This document shows, one piece after another, positions 9,409 through 17,630 of a stretch of DNA of 57,030 nt. Position 1 is the stretch's first letter; every line of letters starts with the position of its first letter. Origin of the DNA: Candidatus Latescibacterota bacterium (GTDB lineage Bacteria; Latescibacterota; UBA2968); assembly GCA_022824945.1 (NCBI GenBank), contig JAJDYX010000024.1, positions 1 through 57,030 of the forward strand, read 5' to 3'. The notes beneath the pieces were generated by a model. The model was not told the origin of the DNA, ran no database searches, and was given only the letters and a program-made list of their open reading frames with translations. A program made the position numbers and the translations under genes.

Positions 9409-10950
9409 ATGCGTCCAATATCCCTCTCCATACTCGCGATCCTCCTCGCCTTTGCTTCGCCACGCGCGGAAACCCCCACCTTTAGCAAAAACGTCTCGTC
9501 AATCATATACAATAACTGCACATCGTGCCATCGAGACGGTGAAATAGGGCCTATGCCCCTCACAAATTACAGCGAAATCGCGGCTTATGCAGACATGATC
9601 AAACACGTCACAGAAACCCAGTACATGCCCCCGTGGAAACCCGATTACAACTACAGCCAGCACATCGGCGCAAGAACACTCACCAAAACAGAAATCAACA
9701 CAATCTCAAACTGGGTCAACGCCGGCTTTCCCCAGGGCGATATCGCCCTTGAAGCCCCCATGCCGGAATTTCCAACCGGCTCTGTACTCGGCACCCCCGA
9801 CCTCGTACTCACCATGGCAGAACCCTTTACAATCCGCGGCGACAATGAGGACCAGTACCAGGTCTTTGTCATCCCGACCCACCTCACAGAAGACCGGGAA
9901 ATCGAAGCCGTTGAATTTCGCCCTGGCAACAGCAGAATCGTCCACCACGCCCTCATTGGCGCCGACATCACGGGCACTGCCCGACAAAGAGACCTCGAAA
10001 CCCCGGAATACGGTTACGAATCCTTTGGTGCATTCGGCGCGCCAACCGCTGTTGTCCTCCCCGGATATACACCCGGCGCAAAACCCCCGATATATCCCAA
10101 AGGCGTTGGACACATACTCCCCAAAAACTCCGACTTACTGATTCAGGTACACTACGCCCCCTGGCCGCTTGCAGAATCCGATCAATCCAGCATCAACATA
10201 TTCTTCAAAAAAGAACCCATCGAAAGAGAAGTGGGTTTTATCACCTTCGCACCGCTCACCACGGACGGTGAAAGACTGAGCAGACTATTCAGGGTCCTGC
10301 TCGGAGAAGAGCGACACGGCGGCACCCCCGTAGAAAAAATTCGAATTAACGATATCTTTATCATCCCGAGCGACCAGATCAAAACATTCCACACGACACT
10401 CTTCATCAATCGGGATATCAGCCTCCTGTCCATCTACCCGCACATGCACCTGCTGGGCAAATCCTGGGAAATCTATGCCACGGATCCACAGGGTAACCGC
10501 ACCAACCTCATCCGTATTGAAGACTGGGATTTTAACTGGCAGGGCAATTACACCTTCACCCAATATCAAAAAATAACTGCGGGATCTCAAATCCACGCCA
10601 TTGCCACCTACGACAACACCACAAACAACCCGCTCAACCCCAACTCCCCCCCCCGCCAATTGACATGGGGCGACAAAACCACCGATGAAATGCTCCTGGC
10701 GGTCATGGAATACATACCCTACCGACCAGGCGATGAAAACATCGCCCTCACCGTTGGCAGGGGCGGCGAAGTGAGCATAGACTTCAATGGCAACGGACAA
10801 AAGGACTTTGCCGACTTTCTCTTATTCGTCCAGAACTTTGGCCTGAACCGAGACGACGCCAGCTATCAGCGTCACTTTGACCTCAACGGAGATGGACACA
10901 TCAACTTTACCGACTTTATCATCTTCGCCAATCAATTTAGCGCGGGATAA
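9409..10950 (+). CDS. cytochrome c/copper type II monooxygenase with dockerin-like tail
   Basis: 513 residues. Signal peptide 1-20; a single c-type haem site CTSCH at 37-41; a PHM-like copper type II, ascorbate-dependent monooxygenase region in which VHHALIGAD and YPHMHLLGK supply copper-binding histidines; and a C-terminal pair of EF-hand loops (DFNGNGQKDFAD and DLNGDGHINFTD) each followed by a hydrophobic helix, as in type I dockerins. AGGA lies eight bases before the ATG. It would hydroxylate or cleave a substrate outside the cytoplasmic membrane using haem-delivered electrons. The dockerin-like tail suggests attachment to a partner. Last gene of the operon, ending at a strong terminator. 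Confidence 0.8.
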   Translation: MRPISLSILAILLAFASPRAETPTFSKNVSSIIYNNCTSCHRDGEIGPMPLTNYSEIAAYADMIKHVTETQYMPPWKPDYNYSQHIGARTLTKTEINTISNWVNAGFPQGDIALEAPMPEFPTGSVLGTPDLVLTMAEPFTIRGDNEDQYQVFVIPTHLTEDREIEAVEFRPGNSRIVHHALIGADITGTARQRDLETPEYGYESFGAFGAPTAVVLPGYTPGAKPPIYPKGVGHILPKNSDLLIQVHYAPWPLAESDQSSINIFFKKEPIEREVGFITFAPLTTDGERLSRLFRVLLGEERHGGTPVEKIRINDIFIIPSDQIKTFHTTLFINRDISLLSIYPHMHLLGKSWEIYATDPQGNRTNLIRIEDWDFNWQGNYTFTQYQKITAGSQIHAIATYDNTTNNPLNPNSPPRQLTWGDKTTDEMLLAVMEYIPYRPGDENIALTVGRGGEVSIDFNGNGQKDFADFLLFVQNFGLNRDDASYQRHFDLNGDGHINFTDFIIFANQFSAG

Positions 10951-10957
10951 AACCAAA

Positions 10958-10992
10958 AAAGGCTCCTGAAGATTAAATCTCCAGGAGCCTTT
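10958..10992. terminator. bidirectional intrinsic terminator
   Basis: An 11-bp perfect stem (AAAGGCTCCTG / CAGGAGCCTTT) around a 13-base loop, with T-rich flanks on both strands. It separates the convergent monooxygenase operon and the tandem PhyH operon. Confidence 0.88.
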
Positions 10993-11016
10993 ACACATCT
11001 GCGTCATCTGCGGATT

Positions 11017-11895
11017 TCACTTCACAACCCGCGTTGTCTCGCCATCGGACTCCAGCAGGGGTAGCTGACCCCCGTGGTGAACCCCGGGACCGTACAAAAC
11101 AGCCTGTTGTTCTGGCGTCAGTTCATTGACCCAATCGCCATAGCGTTCCTCGGGCGTAAAATACTTACCCACAGCGCGCGCCGCTGCGCGAGAAGCGTAT
11201 TTATAAAGCACAGAACGCCGCTCCCCATCGCTGCGCCACGGCAGCGTACCATGCGTCATCGTCTCAGCAAAAAAGAGCACATCACCCGCCTTCATCACAG
11301 GTTGATAAACCAGACCCATATCGTCCTCAACTGAACGCACCTCAGCGGGTGTCGGCTCCGCCGTCTTATGACTCCCCGGCACACAGGCAAAACCACCATC
11401 CCCCTCATTGACATCCGTCAATTGCCACGCCACGGTAATACCCCGACAGAAAATCTTTCCATTCTGCTGGTGATACCACACCGACTGGCTAAACGGTTCA
11501 CCGCCACCGTGCAGTGTATGACCCTCAGCGCCCTTGTGCGCGCTAATCAACAGCGGCCCGTGATCCAGGCGAAAACCCTTACCGCTAAACTCATTCAAAC
11601 GACTCACCACAACCGGATGAACGAGCAACTTCCGAAACGGCTCGCGATAGGGTTCGGGCCAGCCCAACATACCCGTAAGCTCGCGCCGCCCCTCCTTCCC
11701 CGTAAGCGCGGACGAACCCCGCGCCAGGCCCCCATCTTCAATAGACCGCGTCCTGATCTCATCCCCATAGTGATCAATCGCATCATTGCACGCCTTGACC
11801 TCATCCGCAGACAGAGCACCCCGCACGACCAGATAGCCACGCAGGTCAAAAAAGTACTTCTCCTCTTCGCTCACTGTATAAAGATTGTTGCCCAT
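11017..11895 (-). CDS. PhyH-type dioxygenase, HxG variant (tandem copy 2)
   Basis: 292 residues. PhyH markers: FFDLRGYLVVRGALSADEV at the N-terminus, RLDHGPLLI, EGDGGFACVPGSHK, the distal His215 in MTHGT, and an Arg at 226/227 (ERRSVLYKY) for 2-oxoglutarate. The proximal motif is H129-G-G131, not HxD; a nearby Glu133 could be an alternative ligand. It is plainly a paralogue of the next gene upstream, sharing the same motifs in the same spacing. The stop codon TAG of that gene forms part of this gene's TAGGAGAG ribosome-binding site, so translation is coupled. Likely a cytoplasmic oxygenase on a small organic substrate; substrate unknown. Confidence 0.83.
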   Translation of the reverse strand: MGNNLYTVSEEEKYFFDLRGYLVVRGALSADEVKACNDAIDHYGDEIRTRSIEDGGLARGSSALTGKEGRRELTGMLGWPEPYREPFRKLLVHPVVVSRLNEFSGKGFRLDHGPLLISAHKGAEGHTLHGGGEPFSQSVWYHQQNGKIFCRGITVAWQLTDVNEGDGGFACVPGSHKTAEPTPAEVRSVEDDMGLVYQPVMKAGDVLFFAETMTHGTLPWRSDGERRSVLYKYASRAAARAVGKYFTPEERYGDWVNELTPEQQAVLYGPGVHHGGQLPLLESDGETTRVVK

Positions 11896-11907
11896 GGTAA
11901 ATCTCTC

Positions 11908-12771
11908 CTATTGATATCCCTCTATCCGCACGCTCCCATCATCACAGACCTCCAGAGACGGCACGCGGCCCCTGTGATTGGAATAGGGACCATACATAAC
12001 CGACAACTGCTCAGGCGTCATATCCTCGACAATTTCTCGATCCCAATAAATCTCCGGCGGCGACACCTCCTGAGAAGGACCGCTCCGCGCACATGTGCGA
12101 CCCGTATATTTGAACAAAATGGACCGCCGCGTCGTATTCAACTTCCACGGCGTTGCCCCATGTGATTGCGCGCTATCCATAAAAAAGACGACATCGCCAG
12201 CCTCCACCACCGGCTGTTTGATCAAACCCATATCATCGTCTCCTGTACGCACACCCTTTGGCATGGGAAACATCGCCTTATGACTCGATGGTACACAGGC
12301 AAATCCACCCATCCCCTCCTTGCAATCGTGCAACTGCCACGCCACAGTCACACCACCCACCCACGGCTTGCCATTCTGATGGTGATACGCGACATGCGGC
12401 CGATGTGGCTCGCCATTTCCGTGCATCGTATGGCCTGCCGTACCCTTATTACTCACAATAAACATCGGACCGTGATCCAGACGAAACCCCTTATCGCACA
12501 TCACATTGAGATACTTCACCAGCACCGGATGTGCCAGCATCTCCCGGAAAGGTTCACAATCCGGTTTTGGAAACTCGAGAATACCGGGCAACATAGGACG
12601 CCCCGTACCGGCAAAAGCAACCGAATCCCTCGCCGTAGAACCACCGACCTGAACCCGATCCCAGTAGCGATCCACAACATCATTCGCCCGCGCAACCTCC
12701 TCTGTTGACAACACACCTTTCACGACGAGGTATCCCGTCAAATCCCAGAAATACCGCTCGCGCGCATCCAT
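11908..12771 (-). CDS. PhyH-type dioxygenase, HxN variant (tandem copy 1)
   Basis: 287 residues. Same architecture as its downstream neighbour: FWDLTGYLVVKGVLSTEEV, RLDHGPMFI, MGGFACVPSSHK, the distal His204 (QSHGA) and Arg 215/216 (TRRSILFKY). The proximal iron motif reads H117-G-N119 in place of HxD. AGGAGAAG precedes the start. First gene of the two-gene operon; about 240 bases separate it from the divergent antitoxin gene. The pair arose by tandem duplication, and the different third residue of the iron motif suggests the two have diverged in chemistry or that this position is under little constraint. Confidence 0.83.
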   Translation of the reverse strand: MDARERYFWDLTGYLVVKGVLSTEEVARANDVVDRYWDRVQVGGSTARDSVAFAGTGRPMLPGILEFPKPDCEPFREMLAHPVLVKYLNVMCDKGFRLDHGPMFIVSNKGTAGHTMHGNGEPHRPHVAYHHQNGKPWVGGVTVAWQLHDCKEGMGGFACVPSSHKAMFPMPKGVRTGDDDMGLIKQPVVEAGDVVFFMDSAQSHGATPWKLNTTRRSILFKYTGRTCARSGPSQEVSPPEIYWDREIVEDMTPEQLSVMYGPYSNHRGRVPSLEVCDDGSVRIEGYQ

Positions 12772-12983
12772 AAAGCTTCTCCTTTTGAGATAGGTAAATA
12801 CTTTTCAACATGAATATCAATGAACCTAAAATTTTCAAAAGTCAATTTTTTTCGATAGGGCGCAGGGAGAAAATTACGGCACAGGAGATACATTCTATTT
12901 TAAACTGAACTTTGAAACCAAATTTTATTCAAAGAAATCCTTGATGGTGTACAGAATTGTGCATACATTTTGGGTAATTATTT

Positions 12984-12991
12984 GGTATAAT
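12984..12991 (+). promoter_or_regulatory. extended -10 promoter of the RHH antitoxin
   Basis: GGTATAAT is preceded by a T, giving TGGTATAAT, a perfect extended -10 element. No good -35 is visible. The predicted start is near 12998, and AAAGGAGA precedes the ATG at 13011. Confidence 0.5.
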
Positions 12992-13010
12992 TTTGTAAAA
13001 GGAGATAGAT

Positions 13011-13244
13011 ATGGCAACCACAACCGTGAGAATTGACGAAGCAACCCGGGATAAACTCAGAATCATTGCGAACAGCGAAAACGAGCCTATACATGTTATT
13101 CTGGAGCGTGCAATTGAAGATTATCGCCGCAAGCGTTTCTTGGAAGATGCGAATCGCGCTTACAACGCGCTCCGTCAGAATCAAAAGGCCTGGGCAGAAG
13201 AATTAGAAGAGCGTGCAGTATGGGATGCAACACTTTGCCGTTAG
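13011..13244 (+). CDS. ribbon-helix-helix antitoxin (MazE-partner type)
   Basis: 77 residues. TTTVRIDEATRDKLRIIA at the N-terminus is the strand and first helix of a ribbon-helix-helix DNA-binding domain, and the rest is a charged helix that would bind a toxin. The ending ERAVWDATL is typical of RHH antitoxins paired with MazF/PemK toxins, where the toxin start normally overlaps. Here the toxin is missing except for a C-terminal remnant that overlaps the antitoxin end. The antitoxin has a strong AAAGGAGA site and an extended -10 promoter. It is probably still expressed, as an orphan regulator or as protection against other toxins. Confidence 0.8.
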   Translation: MATTTVRIDEATRDKLRIIANSENEPIHVILERAIEDYRRKRFLEDANRAYNALRQNQKAWAEELEERAVWDATLCR

Positions 13245-13335
13245 CACAGGACGGCTAAAAAATAGATGGGGTGCGGTTTCCGTAGAAACTCTAACAGCTA
13301 TTGAGGATCGACTACGCATTTTGCTCAATATCTAA
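13225..13335 (+). pseudogene. C-terminal remnant of a MazF/PemK-type toxin
   Basis: A 36-codon frame overlapping the antitoxin end by 20 bases. The part from about residue 8 (TGRLKNRWGAVSVETLTAIE, then DRLRILLNI) reads like the last 30 residues of a MazF-family toxin, in which an RL..R.G.ls.etl..i...Lr..L pattern is usual. The N-terminal and central beta-barrel with the catalytic residues is absent. The simplest explanation is an internal deletion joining the antitoxin end to the toxin end. The identification rests on pattern similarity only. Confidence 0.6.
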
Positions 13336-13351
13336 ATTCATCATTTTTGGG

Positions 13352-14221
13352 TCAAAACAAATCCATCTGCACAGGCTCCTCCTGGACCTGTTCTGCGGGC
13401 CAGGGCGGCATCTCGCCGACATCTATATCCCCAGACAACATCTGGTGAAAATGGCGCGCCAACTGCGGCGCGTAAAAATCATCGGGCGCGTGCATAAACA
13501 CAAAAGGCGTTCGCCCCTCGCGTATCCAATTGGCGACCACCGGCACCCACTCTGCGAGAAGCGGCAAATTCTTCTCAACCTTGGGATGCCCGACAAATCT
13601 CACAAAAGGAAAACGCCCCGTCGCAAGAAACCGCACGGGGACCTTTGGCTTCTTCCGCTGCGCCTCGCGCCCAGCAACATCATCCGACTGCGCCCTGTGC
13701 AACCCCCGCGTATCAAAAACCACGCGATCCACGCCCTGACTCTTGAGCATCGCATTCAGTTCATTCTCTGCCTCGGCAAAAAACAAACGGTGCCGAATCT
13801 CTACCGCATAAGAAAACGTATCGGGTAACGCATCTAAAAACCTGTCCAACACCGGCAAATCGCGCGGTCCAAAAGAAGGAGGCAACTGCAAAAATGACGG
13901 ACCCACCCGATCCTGTAACACCGCGAGAACATCTACAAACGCAGCCGTCTCCAACTCGGCATCTCGCAACCGCTTAACGTGGCTAATCGCACGCGGAAAC
14001 TTAAGCGCAAAGCGAAAACCCGGCGGCGTATCAGCCAGCCAGCGCATCGCGGCCTTCTCCGATGGCAAACCGTAAAACGTGGTATTGCCCTCCACAGTAT
14101 TAAACACAGAAGCGTACTGGCTCAAAAAATCTTTCTGCACAACATCGGACGCAAACAACTCGCCCACCCACGCTTTATTGCCCCAAATCGGACAGCCCAA
14201 AAAATATCGTTCAATATTCAT
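13352..14221 (-). CDS. DUF72 (YecE-like) protein
   Basis: 290 residues from the ATG at 14221 (MNIERYFLGCPIWG), chosen because the family begins with this strand; the frame extends upstream to 14308 without similarity. DUF72 hallmarks: the early GCPIWG, the segment FNTVEGNTTFYGLPS, FRFALKFPRAISH, LQLPPSFGP, the AVEIRH strand and FVFMHAPDDFYAP near the end. It is a TIM-barrel fold; the family's biochemical function is not established. No operon partner: the neighbours are the broken toxin-antitoxin locus and a HicB-like gene. Confidence 0.85.
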   Translation of the reverse strand: MNIERYFLGCPIWGNKAWVGELFASDVVQKDFLSQYASVFNTVEGNTTFYGLPSEKAAMRWLADTPPGFRFALKFPRAISHVKRLRDAELETAAFVDVLAVLQDRVGPSFLQLPPSFGPRDLPVLDRFLDALPDTFSYAVEIRHRLFFAEAENELNAMLKSQGVDRVVFDTRGLHRAQSDDVAGREAQRKKPKVPVRFLATGRFPFVRFVGHPKVEKNLPLLAEWVPVVANWIREGRTPFVFMHAPDDFYAPQLARHFHQMLSGDIDVGEMPPWPAEQVQEEPVQMDLF

Positions 14222-14350
14222 AACAGATCCAAATCGGATTATTGACTCTTGTATCAATAAACTGTATTTTGATTGAAATGACGCGATGTGTGACTTCACA
14301 ATCGCCACAGAATAATGCCGACAAACAGAGATAAGAAAGTCAAAACCACT

Positions 14351-14382
14351 GGATTGCGGCTAACACCCTGCCGCAATGACGG
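14351..14382. repeat. hairpin repeat, family 2 (GGATTGCGGC...GCCGCAATGACGG)
   Basis: Inverted halves ATTGCGGC and GCCGCAAT with a short loop, ending in GACGG. Related copies are at 19031, 44062 and 45767. Confidence 0.75.
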
Positions 14383-14455
14383 CTATAGAATCCTTGTTTT
14401 GCTGACTGCTGACCACTGATTGCTTGTTTTTTTCACCATTATTCTAAAGTCACAC

Positions 14456-14725
14456 ATGACGTATGATAGAAACCCAACAATGCTTGATCTACCCTACTCA
14501 TTGATCATTGAAGCCACAGAAGAGCCGGATTTTTTTGGCTTTTACTCCCCAGAATTGGAAGGTTTTACAGGTATTGGACATTCCATCGAAGATTGCATGT
14601 TCAAAGCAAAATGGGGAATGGAAGAACATGTTGAACTCTTGAAAGAACAGGGACTTCCAGTACCCGATAAAAACCCCAATCCGAATATCCTCATTCAAAA
14701 CCAACAGGCACTTTCTACCGTATAG
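14456..14725 (+). CDS. HicB-like antitoxin-type protein (orphan)
   Basis: About 89 residues from the ATG at 14456; Met at 14480 (MLDLPYSLIIE) is a good alternative and no clear Shine-Dalgarno decides between them. The segment PYSLIIEATEEPDFFGFYSP followed by LEGFTGIGHSIEDCMFKAK is the partially degraded RNase H-like fold of HicB proteins (strand, strand, then helix with the G.G.S.eeA-type turn). No C-terminal DNA-binding domain and no adjacent HicA gene are seen. Its 3' end overlaps the convergent glycosidase gene by 11 bases. Confidence 0.65.
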   Translation: MTYDRNPTMLDLPYSLIIEATEEPDFFGFYSPELEGFTGIGHSIEDCMFKAKWGMEEHVELLKEQGLPVPDKNPNPNILIQNQQALSTV

Positions 14726-16286
14726 CTCCCTTTCCTCCCACCCACAACCCCACAACACACGGCTGATCCTTATCCTCAAACGGATTGGTTAAATCAGTAT
14801 TAAACCCACCCCAATCACTCGATTTTCTCATCTTACTACTACTCCGTTCACCCGTCAAAATCGCCATCCACTCCACAGCGATTGGCGTATCCCCACCCAC
14901 ATCGGACAAATCGATACGCGTATCCCCGCCCTCGGGCAAATACACAAGATACGCATCCCCTGCCAGCGCCAGACAAAGACCCCGCTCCACATACTCATTA
15001 TCCCCAACCATCTGATTAAACGGCAGACCCGCCAAAAAATCCCGCAACTCTCGATACCTCATCCAGCTCTCTGGCACCGGCTCAAACTTGATCAAATCCC
15101 ACGACGTATTGTCATAATAATAACACGGATACGCGCCTGCCGCGTAAATCGCCCACGTCCACTTCAAAATATCATCCCATTCGGCAGTCGTGCGCCCGCG
15201 ATAAGTCTTGAGCTGTTCCTCGGCAAGCTCATACCCATATTCCACATTCACATACGGCGTGCCCGAATTGCGCAACCTGCGAATCGCCTCCCGATTATAG
15301 CGCGCAGCATCGGACAAATGCACCTGATCCGTCACAAAATCCGACTGCCGGTCGGGTTCAGACAGCGTACCCGCGTTTCGGATCTCAACATCGTGTACCG
15401 TCAGCAAATGCCCATACGCATCCGCCTTGCGAATAATATCCATACGATCCAGAACATAATCGTGATCGCCCATCTCGCGATACAGATTCTTACTCTCCTT
15501 GCCCACATCCCAGACCACATTGCCAAAAGCCTGGTACCGCGCAACCGCATAGCGCCAGAACCGATCATCTGCCTCTGTCTCGCGCGCTGGCCAATTCACC
15601 TGCTTATTTTGCACCTGCAACATCAGATGAACCACAATCCCCTTCCCGTGCAAATAGCGCATCAACCGGTCAAAATCGCGAAAAAAATCGATATTCATCC
15701 GCTCGTGATCCGGCGCATCATTCGTGCCCTCGAACAAATACATCTCCGGCGGCCCAAAAATATACTCCGGCAACACAGGGCGCGTATCGTCATTCGGTCG
15801 CGAACCAAAACCCGTATGGGCGTACAAATTCATCACAAAACAATTGAACCCCCGGCTCGCAACCAGATCGACATGCCGATAACACCGCGCCGCATCAGCC
15901 TGGTGATAGCTAAACAACCAATCGCACTCAAAACCCAAATATAAAAACGGCGTACCATCAGACCACGCAAACCGCTGTGGATACTCCGGATCAATACCTA
16001 TCAAACCATGCACATCAGCGTTCTCATTCCCCACACATTGTACAGACCACTCAGCCCCATCCAAACCCGAAAGCTCAGACCGCGAACGCCCCGTCCAAAC
16101 ACCTTCTACACCCGGACTAAACCGGACAACCCACTTATCCCCATCAAAAAAACCGGGCAAATCTTCAACCACCTCGCCCAGTTCGTGTGTAAAAGTTGCG
16201 GTCACCTCCACCGCAAACGGATTTCTATCACCCACATCCGCATACAACTCAAAATCGCACACTGCATATTGCTGCACTTCTAACAT
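14715..16286 (-). CDS. DUF5060/DUF4038 apiosidase-like glycoside hydrolase
   Basis: 523 residues with no signal peptide. N-terminal beta-sandwich (about 1-85, DUF5060-like) including FELYADVGDRNPFAVEVTAT; a TIM-barrel catalytic part of the DUF4038 (apiosidase-like) type (about 95-420) with PFLYLGFECDWLF, GFNCFVMNLY, IVVHLMLQVQNKQVNWP and a late VEYGYELAEEQ; and a C-terminal beta domain (about 430-523, putative collagen-binding or DUF5605-like). Likely catalytic acids include the Glu in NVEYGY, but I cannot assign them firmly. It would cleave an oligosaccharide in the cytoplasm. No operon partner is visible. Confidence 0.75.
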   Translation of the reverse strand: MLEVQQYAVCDFELYADVGDRNPFAVEVTATFTHELGEVVEDLPGFFDGDKWVVRFSPGVEGVWTGRSRSELSGLDGAEWSVQCVGNENADVHGLIGIDPEYPQRFAWSDGTPFLYLGFECDWLFSYHQADAARCYRHVDLVASRGFNCFVMNLYAHTGFGSRPNDDTRPVLPEYIFGPPEMYLFEGTNDAPDHERMNIDFFRDFDRLMRYLHGKGIVVHLMLQVQNKQVNWPARETEADDRFWRYAVARYQAFGNVVWDVGKESKNLYREMGDHDYVLDRMDIIRKADAYGHLLTVHDVEIRNAGTLSEPDRQSDFVTDQVHLSDAARYNREAIRRLRNSGTPYVNVEYGYELAEEQLKTYRGRTTAEWDDILKWTWAIYAAGAYPCYYYDNTSWDLIKFEPVPESWMRYRELRDFLAGLPFNQMVGDNEYVERGLCLALAGDAYLVYLPEGGDTRIDLSDVGGDTPIAVEWMAILTGERSSSKMRKSSDWGGFNTDLTNPFEDKDQPCVVGLWVGGKGAIR

Positions 16287-16342
16287 CGGTCAAATCCTTT
16301 CTATTTCTGTATAGATGTTACGTGATGCGTGACTTTAAAGAC

Positions 16343-16367
16343 GGGCGAGGCATGCCTCGCCCCTACA
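16343..16367. repeat. palindromic repeat, family 1
   Basis: The same perfect 20-bp palindrome plus CTAC tail as at 6639, with identical core. Confidence 0.85.
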
Positions 16368-16401
16368 ATGAATAACTGACCATTGACTGCTGATTTTTGC
16401 A

Positions 16402-16494
16402 TTATTTATACGACCTAATCACATAATACAGCAGCACACCCAACACAATAACCACAACGCCGACCCAGATCAGTGACCAAAAATGAACATCCAT
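16402..16494 (-). CDS. 30-residue single-span membrane protein
   Basis: A short frame beginning MDVHFWSLIWVG and ending RSYK. Residues about 6-26 are an uninterrupted hydrophobic helix, followed by Arg and Lys, giving an N-out or reentrant single-span protein. GCGGAGG lies nine bases before the ATG, and the start is 18 bases after the stop of the PhyH gene, so it should be made from the same mRNA. Too short for most gene callers. Function unknown; it could be a membrane anchor or small regulator. Confidence 0.6.
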   Translation of the reverse strand: MDVHFWSLIWVGVVVIVLGVLLYYVIRSYK

Positions 16495-16512
16495 CCGGAA
16501 AACCTCCGCCTC

Positions 16513-17322
16513 TTATTCCCCGTCCTCAATCGACACATCCCGCACATCATCTGTCCAATCGACCCAGATATCATCTCCCGGGGGTTCTTCCTGAAGCTGG
16601 GGCATATCGTTCAACTTAAAATCGTACAACACCGCCTTTCGGATCTGCCGCGAATAATTGGCCGACGCCATATGCCCGATACGGTGATGCCAGAAAACAA
16701 TATCGCCGGGTTCGCCATGCGTCTGATATGAATTCTCGTCACAAGATTGAAACTGTTCTCTATGCCCCTCCAACCGGGGCAATGGCTCCTTGAGATAGCG
16801 CGTCTGATAATCGAAAAAAAACGTGCGATGACTCCTGGGCCACACCGTAAAACCACCGCCATCCTCGGGCACATGATCGATATAGCCCACCACAGCAAAA
16901 TTGAACGCATGGGCATCCACATGCAAATGACGCGGTTGGCGCTCCACATCGCCATAGGGCAACGTGCAATAAATACCGCGCACACCCGTAGGCTCTGGAA
17001 AATTCCCCTTACCCAGCATCTGCTCCGCAGCACCCCACACAACTGGATTTTTTGCCAACAACTCGATCATCCAGGGTTCTCTGCCCACCTTGCGGTATTG
17101 CCAGCGGTAACCGCGCTTGTAATTATTGCGATCCTCTGATTCCTCCTCCGGCTTAATAGGACCCACCCACGAATCCGGATCGTCTTTCTTCAGACTCGGC
17201 GGCGGATCGTCCCACAAGCGTTCGCGCGCACGGGCGCACAACTCGGGATCCAGAGCACCCTTCTTCACCAGATAGCCCTCGCGTTTAAAAAAACGGATCT
17301 CATCTTCCGTAAGCACAGGCAT
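16513..17322 (-). CDS. PhyH-type dioxygenase with canonical HxD motif
   Basis: 269 residues. The iron triad is intact: His134-Val-Asp136 (RHLHVDAH) and the distal His217 (RIGHMAS), with Arg228 for 2-oxoglutarate. Other PhyH markers are the N-terminal FFKREGYLVKKGAL and the DGGGFTVWPRSHR loop. GGAGAG precedes the start. It differs from the other three PhyH genes of the window in having the Asp ligand and a longer N-terminal acidic region (about 47-65). A 30-residue membrane protein follows it. Substrate unknown. Confidence 0.85.
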   Translation of the reverse strand: MPVLTEDEIRFFKREGYLVKKGALDPELCARARERLWDDPPPSLKKDDPDSWVGPIKPEEESEDRNNYKRGYRWQYRKVGREPWMIELLAKNPVVWGAAEQMLGKGNFPEPTGVRGIYCTLPYGDVERQPRHLHVDAHAFNFAVVGYIDHVPEDGGGFTVWPRSHRTFFFDYQTRYLKEPLPRLEGHREQFQSCDENSYQTHGEPGDIVFWHHRIGHMASANYSRQIRKAVLYDFKLNDMPQLQEEPPGDDIWVDWTDDVRDVSIEDGE

Positions 17323-17411
17323 GACACACTCTCCTCTTTTAAGCGATTAAAACTCTTCCAATCCAATTATAGGCACTTACTCATCGTGAAAAAAGTATAA
17401 AGTGATCTGAT

Positions 17412-17446
17412 ACAAAAGAAAACCCGATCTTAAACTGAGACCGGGG
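17412..17446 (-). terminator. intrinsic terminator of the small membrane-protein operon
   Basis: On the minus strand CCCGGTCTCA pairs with TAAGATCGGG (two G-T-type mismatches) around a GTT loop, followed by TTTTCTTTT. It lies about 50 bases after the 42-residue gene. Confidence 0.75.
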
Positions 17447-17497
17447 GAGAAATTTCATATTTGTATTTTCAAAGATAGATAAACTGACGCAGCTTTT

Positions 17498-17626
17498 TCA
17501 TCTGTTCCTCTTTCTTTTTATGTCGTCATTATAGTAACGACGCCGTGTCTCAATGATCGTGTGAATCGCGAGATATAAAATGAGCAGAGCCAAAAGTATT
17601 GTAGCTACGAGAAGAATAGTATTCAT
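17498..17626 (-). CDS. 42-residue membrane protein
   Basis: Start at 17626 (MNTILLVATILL) because GAGGAG lies eight bases before it; the longer frame to 17791 overlaps the upstream gene and has no such site. Residues 3-24 form one hydrophobic helix, followed by a strongly basic cytoplasmic tail (RRRYYNDDIKRKRNR). The Shine-Dalgarno overlaps the stop of the upstream 137-residue membrane protein, so the two are coupled. Function unknown. Confidence 0.65.
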   Translation of the reverse strand: MNTILLVATILLALLILYLAIHTIIETRRRYYNDDIKRKRNR

Positions 17627-17630
17627 AACG

